Of a stretch of DNA of 64,000 nt, positions 44,250-54,510 are shown piece after piece. The stretch's first letter is position 1, and the number at the start of each line of letters is the position of its first letter. This stretch comes from Doryteuthis pealeii. Its lineage: Eukaryota; Mollusca; Cephalopoda; Myopsida; Loliginidae. The stretch spans positions 26,246,042-26,310,041 of the forward strand of contig CM042181.1 in NCBI GenBank assembly GCA_023376005.1, written 5' to 3'. Made by a program: the position numbers and the translations under genes. A model generated the notes under the pieces. It made no database searches, was not told the origin of the DNA, and saw nothing but the letters and a program-made list of their open reading frames with translations.

Positions 44250-45530
44250 AGTGTAGTATTATCTATTTGTTGTAGTGTAAGGAAAATAAATTTGCATCCT
44301 AAATGTGTGTTTCAATTTAATTAAAATCAAATCTTAGAACCAGGAGACAACATTCCACCCCACCCTGGACTCTTGGGCTGAAAAAATGGCCGTTAAACAA
44401 AGAGTTTTAAAAATAATAATAAAACCTAAAATTTAAGGTTAGAATTTGAATACATTTAAACTTAATTATAATCGCCACTGACTTTTTATGACATCTTTTA
44501 TTAGGACTTTTGTCCTATAGAATTATTGAATAATATTGAGTTGAATATATCGTTTCCGTGAACAGTATCTTATTATAATGGAGATTGTGTGTTTTGTCTG
44601 TATGTAACCCGAAACTATATTACTATATACAAGTCACAATTCCCTTTGTTATTTACACCACATTCTCCATGATTTTATTTTTGTATTTCTTATTTAAATC
44701 TCATTATTAGTAAAATTGTTTTTACATCATTAAGACTGTTAACAATATCTACGTACTAATAACATGCAATTGTATTTATATATACAACAAAAAATAGAGG
44801 TTCACAGTGTGAATGGGAAGGCTTAATTTGCATATTGATCTTAAAAATTGATTTTTTAATAAATATATACTTAGTATTATTGATTTCTAATTGTTTGGTT
44901 TTTATCTTATTGAATATGAGCAAAAATTTCGGGATAAATCTTAAAGAAATCCATAACAAGAAGAAATAACTGTAATATTATTCTTTACTTCTTATTTTAA
45001 CTAAATAGTTAAATTAGGAAAATTTACCACTGAAAAACGGGAGTAATGAAAAATGATGGAAGAGTTAATTTCAAAGTTGTTCTATTTTTCGATTATACCC
45101 CCTGTTCCAAATATTTTTATCTGAATTCTTATTCAGTTCATTAGCCTTTCTATTTAACATGATATTTCATTATATTATATCTTAAATGCTTGCACCCGGA
45201 GGGTGCATATATTTGCTAGTAAATATAAGAACAATTTACGATGAAGTATACAAAGATCTTTTGCTTTGTTCTTTGAACAGTAGAGAAATTGTCTCTTTCC
45301 TCGCCATAGCATTTTACAGTGCATCAATCTCAAAAGATTACTGAATATATTGAAAGATAGAATATGGTTCACCAAAGGATACTAGTTAAAGCCAGATAAA
45401 GGATTACACTTTGTGATTATAGGGAGACAAAAACCAATTGACTCCCCTGGAGAATAGGCGTGTCCGTTAGGCGCATGATTATTTTAGAAATCAATTCACC
45501 CAGAATTGGAACCTCAGCACAACACGCTAT
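44250..45530. other. AT-rich intron DNA, no exon seen
   Basis: Unremarkable AT-rich sequence with a small palindrome TGCACCCGGAGGGTGCA at about 45,190. From about 45,290 a block (GTCTCTTTCCTCGCC to GATTATAGGGAGACAAAAAC, then GGCGTGTCCGTTAGGCGC) begins that recurs twice at 46,920-47,300. Confidence 0.55.
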
Positions 45531-45539
45531 TTAACGTCA

Positions 45540-45860
45540 TATCCAGGTCAATAGGACCCTCAGCCACCGTCTTCTAGCACATATATGATAAAAAAAGGTT
45601 GGGTTTGCCATAAGGGTAATAGGATCGGGACAATTATATAGGTGCTAGGGCTTGATGTGACCAGCCGATCGATCGGAAGGGACCTCTCCGACCGACCGTC
45701 TAGACCAAGTAAGGGTCAAAGTAGAGTGTTGCATATGGACTGCTCAGCAATAAGGATTTTATCCTTAAGTATCACGGGTCGGCACCCTCGGCCAACATTT
45801 GGCCCAATGTGGGATTTTACTGCAGTCAGCCCCAGCCGAGAGGGCTTGAAAATCTAGACA
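45540..45860. repeat. dispersed repeat (CCCGTCTAGCC family)
   Basis: Same block order as 41,095-41,390, with CCAACATTTGGCCCAATGTG and CCCAGCCGAGAGGGCTTGAA at the end. Confidence 0.7.
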
Positions 45861-46227
45861 TGAAGAAATAATTGTCCATCGTTCTGGCTACATTAGTTGT
45901 GTAATCAAAAAGGAACTCTGGACTGAACTCACAAAAAAAAAAAAAAAGAAAGAAAGAAAGAAGAAAGAAAGAAAGAAAGAAAGCAGAGGAATATAATAAT
46001 AAAAAAATAAAAAACAAAAAATAAGGAAAAAAAGTGAAAATTTGCTGTTCTTACCAGTCAAGCAAGGTGAGGTGAGAATCCTGGGTAAATATATTTACTG
46101 TAAGAGTGTAGCAAGTCGTGGTGTAGGGTTATGTGGGAGGGTGGGAATTAGTTCAAAAAGAAAGAAAAGTCGGGCAGAGCAAGACGTTTTAAAATAAAGG
46201 AGTGTTTTATTCATCAGCGCGGCGCGA

Positions 46228-46228
46228 C

Positions 46229-46292
<64 letters not shown>

Positions 46293-46296
46293 GAGG
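46228..46296. repeat. (GA)n microsatellite
   Basis: GA units with two single-base interruptions. The mirror copy at 61,895-61,955 has different interruptions. An A-rich (AAAG)n tract lies at 45,932-46,020. Confidence 0.9.
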
Positions 46297-46378
46297 GGGG
46301 TGAATGTGAGGTAATGGAAAGAGAAGAAAGGGTAGAGGGTACGAGAAGAGCGATAGTGAGAAAGAATACAATATATAC

Positions 46379-46613
46379 GGTGCTCTTCAATATGTGATCT
46401 ACGCGAATGTTTTTCTTAATCCAATATGTGATCTACCGAGTTGTTTACATTCCAATATGTAATCTACCCATTAACTACCCATTATTTTCCCATCAAACTA
46501 ACCTAAACCCTAAACCTAACCTGTCTTCTTTTTCCTAGTAGATCACATGCCATGTATAGTAGATCAATAGTAGTATCACAAACCTTCGGTAGATCGCACA
46601 TTGGAAGAGCACC
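46379..46613. mobile_element. MITE-like element with about 25-bp terminal inverted repeats
   Basis: The left end GGTGCTCTTCAATATGTGAT + CTAC is mirrored by the right end GTAGATCGCACATTGG + AAGAGCACC. Internal GTGATCTAC copies are spaced through the left half, and the centre has CTAACCTAAACCCTAAACCT, which resembles but is not a telomere array. No coding capacity. The element is about 235 bp and lies some 50 bp from the donor of exon 4. Confidence 0.75.
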
Positions 46614-46665
46614 AATAATACATTATTTTGAATGAATCTTTTTTGACGTGAATTGTTTTACTTAC

Positions 46666-46728
46666 TTTGTAACGTTGGCCAATAAATATGGCGATTTGTT
46701 CTCAGCAAGGACAAAAATGAGTTCAGTA
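46666..46728 (-). CDS. cadherin-like membrane protein, exon 4
   Basis: On - the acceptor TTCCAG precedes T ACT GAA and the donor is AAA|GTAAGTAA. It is 63 bp: one base, 20 codons and AA. It reads TELIFVLAENKSPYLLANVT. AA plus the T that opens exon 5 gives N, so splicing to 41,819-42,028 keeps frame and yields NVTNQ, a possible N-glycosylation site (NVT). The mirror copy at 61,451 has two extra bases. Confidence 0.78.
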
Positions 46729-46904
46729 CTGGAATAAAAAAAAGAAAATATATTTATTTAACTCATAATATAGCGAGTAGGGATTAATCAAACAAGTATA
46801 TGAAAACTTTTCTTCACTTTTACGGTCCCATAAATGACAACAACGGTAGAAGGAAATAAGAAAGAAATATCCCGAACTGCATTATGTTCAATTTGAACAC
46901 GACC

Positions 46905-47300
46905 ACTGAAAAATATAGAAAATTATTGGGAAATAGAACATAGTTCAGCAAAGGACACTAGTTAAAACACCAGATAAAGGATTATAATTTGGGATTATAG
47001 GGAGACAAAAACTAATTGTCTCCCTTGGAGAGTGGGCGTGTCTGTTAGGCGCCTGACTGAGTGTCACATTATTATTTTGAAATCAACCCTCCGACTTCTT
47101 TTGTCTTTGGTCTTTGAACAGTAGAGAAGTTGTCTCTTTCATCGGCATAGTTATGTCCATCCATTTTACTGTCCATCAATCTCAAAGAGTACGGAAATAC
47201 TGAAGATTGAGATAGAATATAGTTCACCAATTAGAGGGCATCATGTAAACAATTCCTTATCTCAGAATTTCAAATAAAGGATTATCTTTGTGATTATAGG
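46905..47300. repeat. two copies of a GATTATAGGGAGACAAAAAC family repeat
   Basis: Both parts match 45,290-45,520: TAGTTCA(G/C)CAAAGGACACTAG, CAGATAAAGGATTATA, GGGATTATAGGGAGACAAAA, GGGCGTGTCTGTTAGGCGCC, then CAGTAGAGAAGTTGTCTCTT. Confidence 0.6.
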
Positions 47301-47314
47301 GAGGCGCATATTTG

Positions 47315-47790
47315 TTTTGTTTTACGGCATATCAACCTCGGTGGGTCATTTAATGCCGACAAAGTTTTAAAATAAATTCATTCTTAATGGATACTCAATT
47401 TTTTAAATATAAACTCATGTTTTTCTATTTAACCATTGATGGGACCCTAACACGCAATACCTAATCCGGTCTGGGCAAGCGCTGGGAGCAATGGTGATGA
47501 AGAGTGCTCAACATTCCTAAACATCCAGAACTGGAACCTCACCAATCAGATAATTTTAACGTAATTCCGCAGGCAAGACCCTTAGCCATCGCCTTCTAGT
47601 ACCCCATATGATGAAAAGGGTTGGTTCAGGACTTGGACTGGAGTGACCAGTCGATTGAACGTGACTGCCAGCCCGTCTAGCCTAAGTGGATTGTTGCATG
47701 TCAGAGACTGCTCATACCACCAGGATTTCCGTCTAAGCATCACTAGTCACCCCTATGAAGAGATGCAATCGGTGTAGGGAGGCGTAATGC
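47315..47790. repeat. composite of ACGGCATATCAACC and CCCGTCTAGCC modules
   Basis: Blocks follow one another: TTACGGCATATCAACCTCGG, GGTCTGGGCAAGCGCTGGGA, GGAACCTCACCAATCAGATA, CATCGCCTTCTAGTACCCCA, GTCTAGCCTAAGTGG. This order shows that the modules at 17,220 and 41,095 belong to one longer element. Confidence 0.7.
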
Positions 47791-47814
47791 ATCAGAAAAA
47801 CTGCACAAACTTGG

Positions 47815-48245
47815 TTTGTGGATGTCAACCCTTAGGTTATTTTATGCCGAAGATCTTATTCTTGTTGGATATTCAATTTTTAACGCTTTCTATTTATTTT
47901 AATTAGATAAGACCCTAACAGGTACTACCAGTCCGGGTTAGAGTGGGCGCTGGGAGTAAGGTAAAGAAGGGGTACTCCATACTCTTCAGAGCTCGCAGAA
48001 TTAGAACTTCACCACTAAATGTAGTTTAATGTCATTCCCAGGACACCAAGACCCTCGGCCAACGACTTCTAGCATATATATATATATATATATTATATAA
48101 ATAAAAGGGTGGGGGTTTGCATAAGAACAATACAAGCAATTTTGTCCCGATAGACAGCCGACTGATTCAGACAGCCCGTCGAGCACAAAGTAAGGACCAA
48201 AGTGAAGTGTTGTATGTCAGCCACCAGGATTCTGTTTTAACACCA
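47815..48245. repeat. second composite copy of the same long repeat
   Basis: TGGATGTCAACCCTTAGGTT, AGGTACTACCAGTCCGGGTT, ATTAGAACTTCACCACTAAA, CAACGACTTCTAGCATATAT (interrupted by (AT)n), AAGTAAGGACCAAAGTGAAG. Adjacent and in the same orientation as the copy at 47,315. Confidence 0.7.
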
Positions 48246-48297
48246 TCACTGTCTTTTGTAAAATGAGCTGTTAAAAAGAATCGCAATGCTATTTATA

Positions 48298-48414
48298 AGG
48301 TAAGGAACTTGGCAGACGAAAATTCTGTCGGGTTCGATCCCGGCTAGAGATTTCTGTTAAAAATTCGAGCCGCACTGATGAGAAGTAAACTTCGAAATCA
48401 CGTGTCTGTGATGA

Positions 48415-48420
<6 letters not shown>
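48298..48420 (+). repeat. tRNA-derived repeat with a hammerhead-like core
   Basis: GTCGGGTTCGATCCCGGCTA contains a perfect box B (about 48,327-48,347). At 48,375-48,397 follow CTGATGA, a GAAG-TAAA-CTTC hairpin and GAAA. An (AT)n then (GT)n tract starts at 48,419. See the findings. Confidence 0.6.
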
Positions 48421-48458
<38 letters not shown>

Positions 48459-48510
48459 ATATGTGTGTGTGTGTGTGGTGGTGTGTGTGTGTGTGTGTGT
48501 GTGGTGTGTA
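48419..48510. repeat. (AT)n/(GT)n microsatellite
   Basis: (TA)n to 48,462 then (GT)n to 48,508 with small interruptions; the mirror is at 59,463-59,550. Another (AT)n-rich zone with C runs lies at 48,910-49,110. Confidence 0.92.
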
Positions 48511-49130
48511 CAGAAAAATTCCCGGATCCTACAAGGACTAGCTTCAGTGCAAAAGACGCCAAAATAATAAAATCGGAAATATCAGAGCTTATCCACACGG
48601 AAAGAAATATTTTGTTAAGCTCCTGGACTAAAGAACAACCCCCCCAAAAAAAAAACAACAAAAACAAAAACAAAAAACAAAACACAAAATCAACAAAATC
48701 AACCACCTTAGATGTATAAATCTTTCGAAGTGTTATTTTTAACATCACACACGCACGGGGGTAACACGCGGTTGAATAAACTGAGAACTTTATTTAATAA
48801 CGTATATTCATTGGATGTCATTCCAAGGATATTTAATCCTGACGAAAGTATAAAATGATTTGAAACCCCTGGTAATGAATCAGCCATTAAATGCATAAAT
48901 AATAAATTATAATATATATATAATATATATATACTATATTTACCCCCCCCCAATATATATATATATATATTTACCCCCCAAATATATACTATATATATAT
49001 CCCATATACATATATCCCACCCATATACATATCCCATATACATACATATATCCCACTATCCCATATACATATATACATATATATATATATGTCCCCATAT
49101 ATATATAATAAAAAAGAAAATAATACTTAC

Positions 49131-49207
49131 AAAAATCTTTCCTGAATCGTCATAGACCTCTGATCGTTTCAATTATTGCTGTTTTGTTGTACATGTTTGA
49201 TAAGTAC
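49131..49207 (-). CDS. cadherin-like membrane protein, exon 3 (contains sequence errors)
   Basis: On - TTTCTAG precedes GTACTTATC and the donor is GTAAGTATT. The first half reads YLSNMYNKTAIIE in one frame; after a disruption near GAAACGATC the second half reads QRSYDDSGKIF-like in another. The mirror exon at 58,731 has GAAGATCAGAGG here, giving IIEDQR in one frame, and GATTTT rather than GATTTTT before the donor, which fits the phase of exon 4. So a continuous exon is likely, with read errors in both copies. NKT is a possible N-glycosylation site. Confidence 0.55.
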
Positions 49208-49429
49208 CTAGAAATAAAAAAAACGTTCTTGTTATTTTCTTTTATTATAAATGTTTACCACAATTTACTGTGTGTTACTCAGATGAGTGCATCACATCAA
49301 AGGCGTTAAATACCGTTACAAAGAGAGCGTAATGTCATCACGGGCGAAAGTAAAAGGCATTTTGTTAAGAAATCACAAACTTTCATTCATAATGAACGAA
49401 TATTGTTTTTCTGTTTGGTTTTTGAATAC

Positions 49430-50150
49430 CCTTGTTCGGTAGCCAAAAGGCTGCTGGTGGCGCTTGGGCGGCAGTCCCGCCTATATCCACACGAAAGTGT
49501 ATAACCAACCAGGGTATTGCACGTGGTATTTATTACACGTTGTATGGTTTAAAAGTTTGTATAAAAATTATATTAAATAGTTTATATGAAATTTGTACCT
49601 AATTTTTTCTGTTGGGTATTTTTCAATCAGACATATATTAAGGTGTATATTATCACATTAGATCGTGACAACAACACTGATATCCATAACTTTCCCTCAC
49701 CACCAGTCCCTATCGGCCATATTCATGGAAGGTCCTCTGCACAACACCCAGAATCTGATTGATGTAGGTTTTTGGCTGTCCGCCCTCACTGGTGTGTCCA
49801 TGTGTAAGTGTTCACAGGAGAACGTCAGTTATGAGACCAGGTCTTGTTTCTCTCAGGGTGTCTAGCAATGTAGTGTTCGCCTTAATTCCGAAGTCGTTTG
49901 TGTGATAGGAGGCAAGTGGCCGTACATGTTTTTTTCTTGTGGAGTGCTGCCTTCGAAGAAAATCGTTCAAGACTGCATGCAAACATCTTGTGTAAGTTTC
50001 TCATCTAGCCTTTTCTCCGTTTCGTTAGAGACTAAGTGGTTCATCCAGCCATATAGTAGTACTGATACAGATAACAATTTTGAAAAATAATTCACTGCCT
50101 TTATCTTATCTTTAACGCTTTTTTTTTGTAATTTATAGGCGGAGTAATGC
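49430..50150. other. intron DNA, decayed repeats
   Basis: It contains CTGGTGGCGCTTGGGCGGCA and a block CAACAACACTGATATCCATA that resembles GCACGGATATCCATGAC at 51,168, so both may be copies of one family. Open frames of 62-66 codons have no recognisable domain and are broken in the mirror copy. Confidence 0.5.
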
Positions 50151-50833
50151 TTTCATTATATATATATATATATATATATAGCCTATCCGAGAAAAGCAGT
50201 CTTTTCTTTCTTTCTTTCCTCACCCAAGTTGATAGTTTCTGAACAGCAGGAGAGTCATAAGTTTACTATATCTAGTTATCCGATTCTGTTATTATAAACA
50301 ATCTAATCTATCTCTCTTTGTGTTAACGACTGCTACAGACTAACTAATCATAATAATATGGACTATCGCCGTGCTCGCGTTCTCCATAACCCTTTCCTGG
50401 CCTTCCCTCCTCTACCGTCAGCTGTATATTCTTATATGGATTATATAAGTACATTGGAATTTTAACCAAGCATAATTTCGACATTCCTAATGGACAGATT
50501 TTTTCCTCTGAAGAATGTTTATAATTTCTCTTCGAAAATATTTCTGTATTTTTCTCTGATTTGGAATTCAAACAATTCAACAAAATTCATAACCAGCTAG
50601 ATTCTTCGCTTTAAAATATTTTTCCAAAATTTTCTTTCTGTTTCACGACCATAATTACTTTTACTAAATTGATTCTTTTGCAACCCTTAGTTATCTAATC
50701 CCCTAATTATGTAACAATTATGTATAATAAGTTTTTTTTTGTTAAATTAATTACGGACCCTAAAATCACTTATCGTAAATAATCACCCCCTCCGAAAGAA
50801 ACAGAAAAATTCCATCAGGGAATTATTTTTCAG

Positions 50834-50910
50834 GTCAGTTAACTTTGAACCAACGTATCTTTGAGGCGTAACACATATTCATCAAGATACGTGGTTCAAA
50901 GTAACTGACA
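50834..50910. repeat. fold-back repeat with about 28-bp arms
   Basis: GTCAGTTAACTTTGAACCA(A)CGTATCTT and its complement AAGATACGTGGTTCAAAGTAACTGAC flank a loop with GCGTAACACATATTCAT. The mirror copy lies at 57,015-57,095. It looks like a small MITE. Confidence 0.7.
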
Positions 50911-51059
50911 TGAAAAAATGTAAAAGTTTTAGAAATAAAAATAACTGATGCATTGAATCTTTTATTCATTAATTATCAACACTGTAAATTTCATTAATCG
51001 GTTAATGCCCCAAATTTTTGGTATTTTTTCTTTCCGCTGGGTGAACATACGAATGTTTG

Positions 51060-51330
51060 GACATTAGGTTGTTATTTGATTTACCGGTTTTTTATATATA
51101 TATTTTTGAAGCATCAAGCCATTTAAATTTACTCATCAATCACATCATCATCATCGATCGCGCTATTAGCACGGATATCCATGACAATATCTCTCCATCT
51201 GGTACCTATCACTCATCGTTCCGCAATGTCTTGTCCGTCTTACTGATGGTTTTGTGATATGTGGCAGGTGCCGTACAGCTGTTTTCTCGTTGGGTGTTTT
51301 TCCAAACGTTTTGTTTAGGACAGCACCGTA
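51060..51330. repeat. dispersed repeat with (CAT)n and CGGATATCCATGAC
   Basis: CATCATCATCATCG is followed by CGCTATTAGCACGGATATCC, GTCTTGTCCGTCTTACTGAT and CCGTACAGCTGTTTTCTCGT. Part recurs at 49,660. The mirror at 56,640-56,790 preserves the order. Confidence 0.5.
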
Positions 51331-51554
51331 GGCATTCTTTGTGGCAATTCCATCTAAGTTTATTCTCTAGTCGCTTCGTTAAGAGTCCAGATCCGTATAT
51401 TAATTATTAATAATACTTTGAAGGTTTTGAATGCTTACCATCCAACGTGGAGATGGGTATTATTTATTACCAAACTCTTTATTTGCTGTTAAGCGAGATT
51501 CATGGATAATTTTGTTGTGAGACAAATCTGACATTTAAATATTCTAGAACTTAC

Positions 51555-51641
51555 GCTTTGTATTCATCTCTTTTGCTCCTACATCGCTCGGTTGAATTTT
51601 GCATCTTTAGAGTCATCGATTCGATCGAAGACAATATTGAT
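51555..51641 (-). CDS. cadherin-like membrane protein, exon 2 (contains sequence errors)
   Basis: On - TATTTTTCAG precedes ATC AAT ATT; the exon reads INIVFDRIDDSKDAKFNRA, then a TAG in GCGATGTAGG. The mirror copy has GGCGATGTAGGAGG, that is one more G, which keeps the frame as GDVGAKEMK. So the stop is probably a missing base. The start follows exon 1 in phase if that exon ends in GTG, giving TVINIVFDR, a strand-like end of a cadherin repeat. The donor region differs between copies (AAAGC|GTAAG and AAAG|GTTAAG). Confidence 0.6.
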
Positions 51642-51734
51642 CTGAAAAATACAAAAGTGTAAATTTTAATGAAATTATGAAATTCTATCATTATATTACA
51701 AATAAATTTCAGGCGTAAAATAGCATCACGATAG

Positions 51735-52015
51735 AAATAAAAAGAAAATATACATTGATATAAAATAAAATAAAATAGAATAAATTAAATTAAATAAAAA
51801 AATTAAAATTAAATAATAAAAATAAAATAAAATGAAATGAAATAAATAAAATAAAATAAAATAAAAAAATAAAATAAAATAAAAAATAAATAAATAAAAT
51901 AAATAAAATAAAAATGAATTGAAATCAACACAGAATTTAAAAAAGAATGAAATATCATGAATGAAATAAAATAAAATGAATAGAAAATAAAATAGAATAA
52001 AAAATAGAATATCCA
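51735..52015. repeat. (ATAAA)n-type pentanucleotide array
   Basis: Irregular array of AAATA/AAAAT units, about 280 bp. A 124-codon phenylalanine-rich open frame on - is due to it. The mirror is at 55,850-56,125. Confidence 0.93.
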
Positions 52016-52179
52016 ATTTATAGAGAAATAAAAATCTTACGAAACATCTACTAAAAGGATTCGTAAGTAAAAAGTTGAAAGCCGAGTTTGAATTCTGCAC
52101 CGAAGACGCACAGGGATCATTTCAATATCAAATGCCACAGAGTATGTGTGTCTTCGGTGGCATAATCAATGAGGTCAGG

Positions 52180-52330
52180 CAAACCCGTGTCACGTGATGT
52201 CTTTGCTGATCGGCCATGCTCTTCGTTCGTCAACACAGAAGACTACACCCGCGAAGCGATCGCCCCAGACCCCCACGACTGGAAGAAGCATTGGGGTCAA
52301 CTAAAAATGTGGCTTGATCGGGTGACGGGT
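52180..52330 (+). pseudogene. possible non-LTR retrotransposon ORF tail
   Basis: One frame reads NTEDYTREAIAPDPHDWKKH and WGQLKMWLDRVTG. The pattern W-x-x-H/R-G-QLK-W---V--DLE resembles the region after the reverse transcriptase in some molluscan and trematode non-LTR elements, as I recall it. The mirror copy (about 55,530-55,680, -) reads KHWVQLKMWLMTVTGDLERRNGP. There are frame breaks. It lies in the intron between cadherin exons 1 and 2. The assignment is tentative. Confidence 0.35.
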
Positions 52331-52339
52331 GGGATCTGA

Positions 52340-53112
52340 GCGAGGATGGCCGCTCGTGTCGCATATTGCAACCGCTGGACCCCTGTGACTGACTGGAGAT
52401 CACTCATTCGCTCTTCATCACATCACTAGACATGGTAAAAGTCCTTTTCAGAGGGACTTAGTAAACTCAATAGAGTTGAAAGGTCTCACTCAACCCGGTG
52501 AATGTTCTGTCTATTGGGACTAGCCTAGCTTAACCTTTCTAGAGAGTAAATGAGTTGGTTCAAGACTACTTATATGCACGGCTGTTTTAGAACCATCGGG
52601 TATGAATTACCCATGCCTGCTTCAGAGTGCTTCGCTCTGGAGCGTTTAGGTAATAAAATTAACAGGCAAGATCCAAGGGCATCTAATTCCCCCAGGCAAT
52701 GACTTGCCTCCCTTGATTTAAGGAACAGGCCTGGGTTTTATTGCCCAGTGGCCTGAGGTGCCCCCTTCGAGGAGGAATGGCCAAAACGGGATCAACGCAT
52801 TTTGTGCCTATCAATCCCATAGAGCTTCGCTTGTATGTGTAATATAAATGTCCTTGTGTCACAGTCCTCATAAGTGGGATGGAGAGGCAAATATACTGAG
52901 ACTGCGAAGATCACGGAACGCATTCCGCGAACCGTCTACCTGATGTTTTTTAGTATCTATTGCTAGTTACTCTGTGTCTGAGCAACCTGTATTTGGATGT
53001 ACGAGTATAACTACCGTATATATTGATATGATCCAGTATAAAAACACTGCCACAACATAAGTAAATGAAATTGCAGCTTTAACATTGAAACTGAGAAGAG
53101 ATGTTGACTCAC
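52340..53112. other. intron DNA between exons 1 and 2
   Basis: GC-richer than surroundings at 52,580-52,880 (TTCAGAGTGCTTCGCTCTGG, CCCCTTCGAGGAGGAATGGC). It has a repeat-like look and is mirrored at 54,930-55,300. No exon was recognised. Confidence 0.45.
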
Positions 53113-53309
53113 CAACAGTGTTGGCCATAGTTTTTTTGCTGATTGGTGCCATATCTCTGGACCATAACTTTGAATTGGTAGTTTGATCGGACTTTTAATC
53201 TTTATAGACAATCCGTGTTTGTAAATAGTCCGCTTCATTTAGAAACGGGACAAGATCATCAAATCGACATATTTGGTTTCTCCATAGATTCATTGTCAGC
53301 ATCTGTGGA
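53113..53309 (-). CDS. cadherin-like membrane protein, exon 1 of those seen (contains sequence errors)
   Basis: On - GATTATTTTAG precedes TCC ACA GAT, and the donor is GTGAGTCA at 53,112. Combining frames and the mirror copy, the exon reads STDADKESMENQIFDDDL, LLNEADYLQTRIVYKDKSP, IKLPIQVMARDMAPISKKTM and ANTV. ARDMAPISKKTMANTV followed by INIVF looks like the A-x-D ... V-I-V end of an extracellular cadherin repeat. As written it contains single-base errors that cause stops. It is the most upstream exon seen; about 590 bp further the sequence folds back. Confidence 0.6.
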
Positions 53310-53619
53310 CTAAAATAATCGGATTAGAAAATCATAAAGATCAATCAAATAAAAACATAAACTGATGAATTATATAATTCATTAAAAAAAAACAAAAACA
53401 AAAACACCGACATAAGACGACAATTGGAGCTTCTAGGACACAAAGGTGTTTCTATTCCCTAAAAATGAAAACTTGTGACTTTCATTCATTCATTAGTGAA
53501 ACATTTCGAGTCTTAGCATCTTATCCCCAATAATCACCGGATATACCAGTATGATCCATAAATTAAAAACATGTTACCCAGCATTGGAAATGCGGTCAGA
53601 GAACTTCTAAGAAGCAATG

Positions 53620-53673
53620 GTCAATAGAGAGAGAGACGAGAGAGAGAGAAGAGAGAGGAGAGAGAGAGAGAGT
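53620..53673. repeat. (GA)n microsatellite
   Basis: GA units with interruptions; the mirror (TC)n is at 54,170-54,205. Confidence 0.85.
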
Positions 53674-53896
53674 TAAAAGATCCATGTTGTCGTACGTCTT
53701 GATTGATTGATCGAAATGAAAAGTCGATTATCGAAGGCTTAAACTCTTCTCTTTTATTTTATTTTTTTTTAATCACTGACCCGTGCCAAAACAAGACAGG
53801 TTTTTTTTATTTGCTAATTAATCCTTTTATATTTGATTAAATGAATTTGGAGATATTTCCGTTATAAAATCATCATATTTTTGAAGTTAATATGGC

Positions 53897-53943
53897 TTTG
53901 AAATTATCCTGTTATATTATACCGAGTATTATAGGTATAGCCG
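53897..53943. other. spacer at the centre of inverted repeat 2
   Basis: GAAGTTAATATGGCT ends the left arm and AGCCGATGATAACTTC opens the right arm. The spacer of about 47 bases (TTGAAATTATCCTGTTATAT and on) has no self-match in the window. Arm bases next to it already show indels between copies. Confidence 0.75.
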
Positions 53944-54510
53944 ATGATAACTTCAAAAATATTGATGATTTTATAAGAAATATTCTCAGAAATTACATTT
54001 AATCAAATATAAAAGGATTAAATTAGGCAAATAAAAAAACTGTCTTGTTTGGACGGGTATTAAAAAAAATAAAATTAAAGAGAAGAGTTTAGCTTCGGAT
54101 ATCGACTTTTCATTCCGAATAATCATCAAGACGTAATGACAGACATGGATCTTTTACTCTTCTCTCTGCTCTCGTCTCTCTCTCTCTCTCTCTCTCCTCT
54201 TTCTCTCTGATTGACCATTGCTCTTAGTAAGTTCTCTAAGACGCATCCAATGCCTGGTAAATGTTTTATTTATGGATCAATACTGGTATATCCGGTGATA
54301 TGATAAGTGCTAAAGAACTCGAATGTTTCACTAATGATGAAATGAATAGTCCAAGTTTTTCCATTTTTTAGGATAGAAACATCTTGTCCTAAAGCTCATT
54401 GTCCGTCTTATGTCGGTTGTTTTTTTGTTTTGTTTTTTTTAATGAATTATAATAATTCACAGTTTATTGGTTTTTTTGATTGATCTATGATTTTCTATCG
54501 ATTATTTTAG

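Larger units (their letters stand above)
44240..53896. repeat. left arm of long inverted repeat 2
   Basis: It is matched in reverse complement by 53,944-64,000. Landmarks pair in mirror order: minisatellite edge (44,240/64,000), TGCACCCGGAGGGTGCA (45,192/63,023), exon 4 (46,666/61,451), exon 3 (49,131/58,731), (ATAAA)n array (51,740-52,010/55,850-56,120), exon 2 (51,555/56,253), exon 1 (53,113/54,511). Confidence 0.92.

Noticed and set aside
46045..46090. Extra cadherin exon between exons 4 and 5 (a 26- or 43-bp piece flanked by CAG and GTAAGAAC on the - strand)
   Set aside because: Its phases fit neither exon 4 nor exon 5 at the same time, while direct splicing of exon 4 to exon 5 keeps the frame.
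46500..46525. Telomeric repeat
   Set aside because: Only about three irregular CCTAAA-like units, located inside the MITE-like element.
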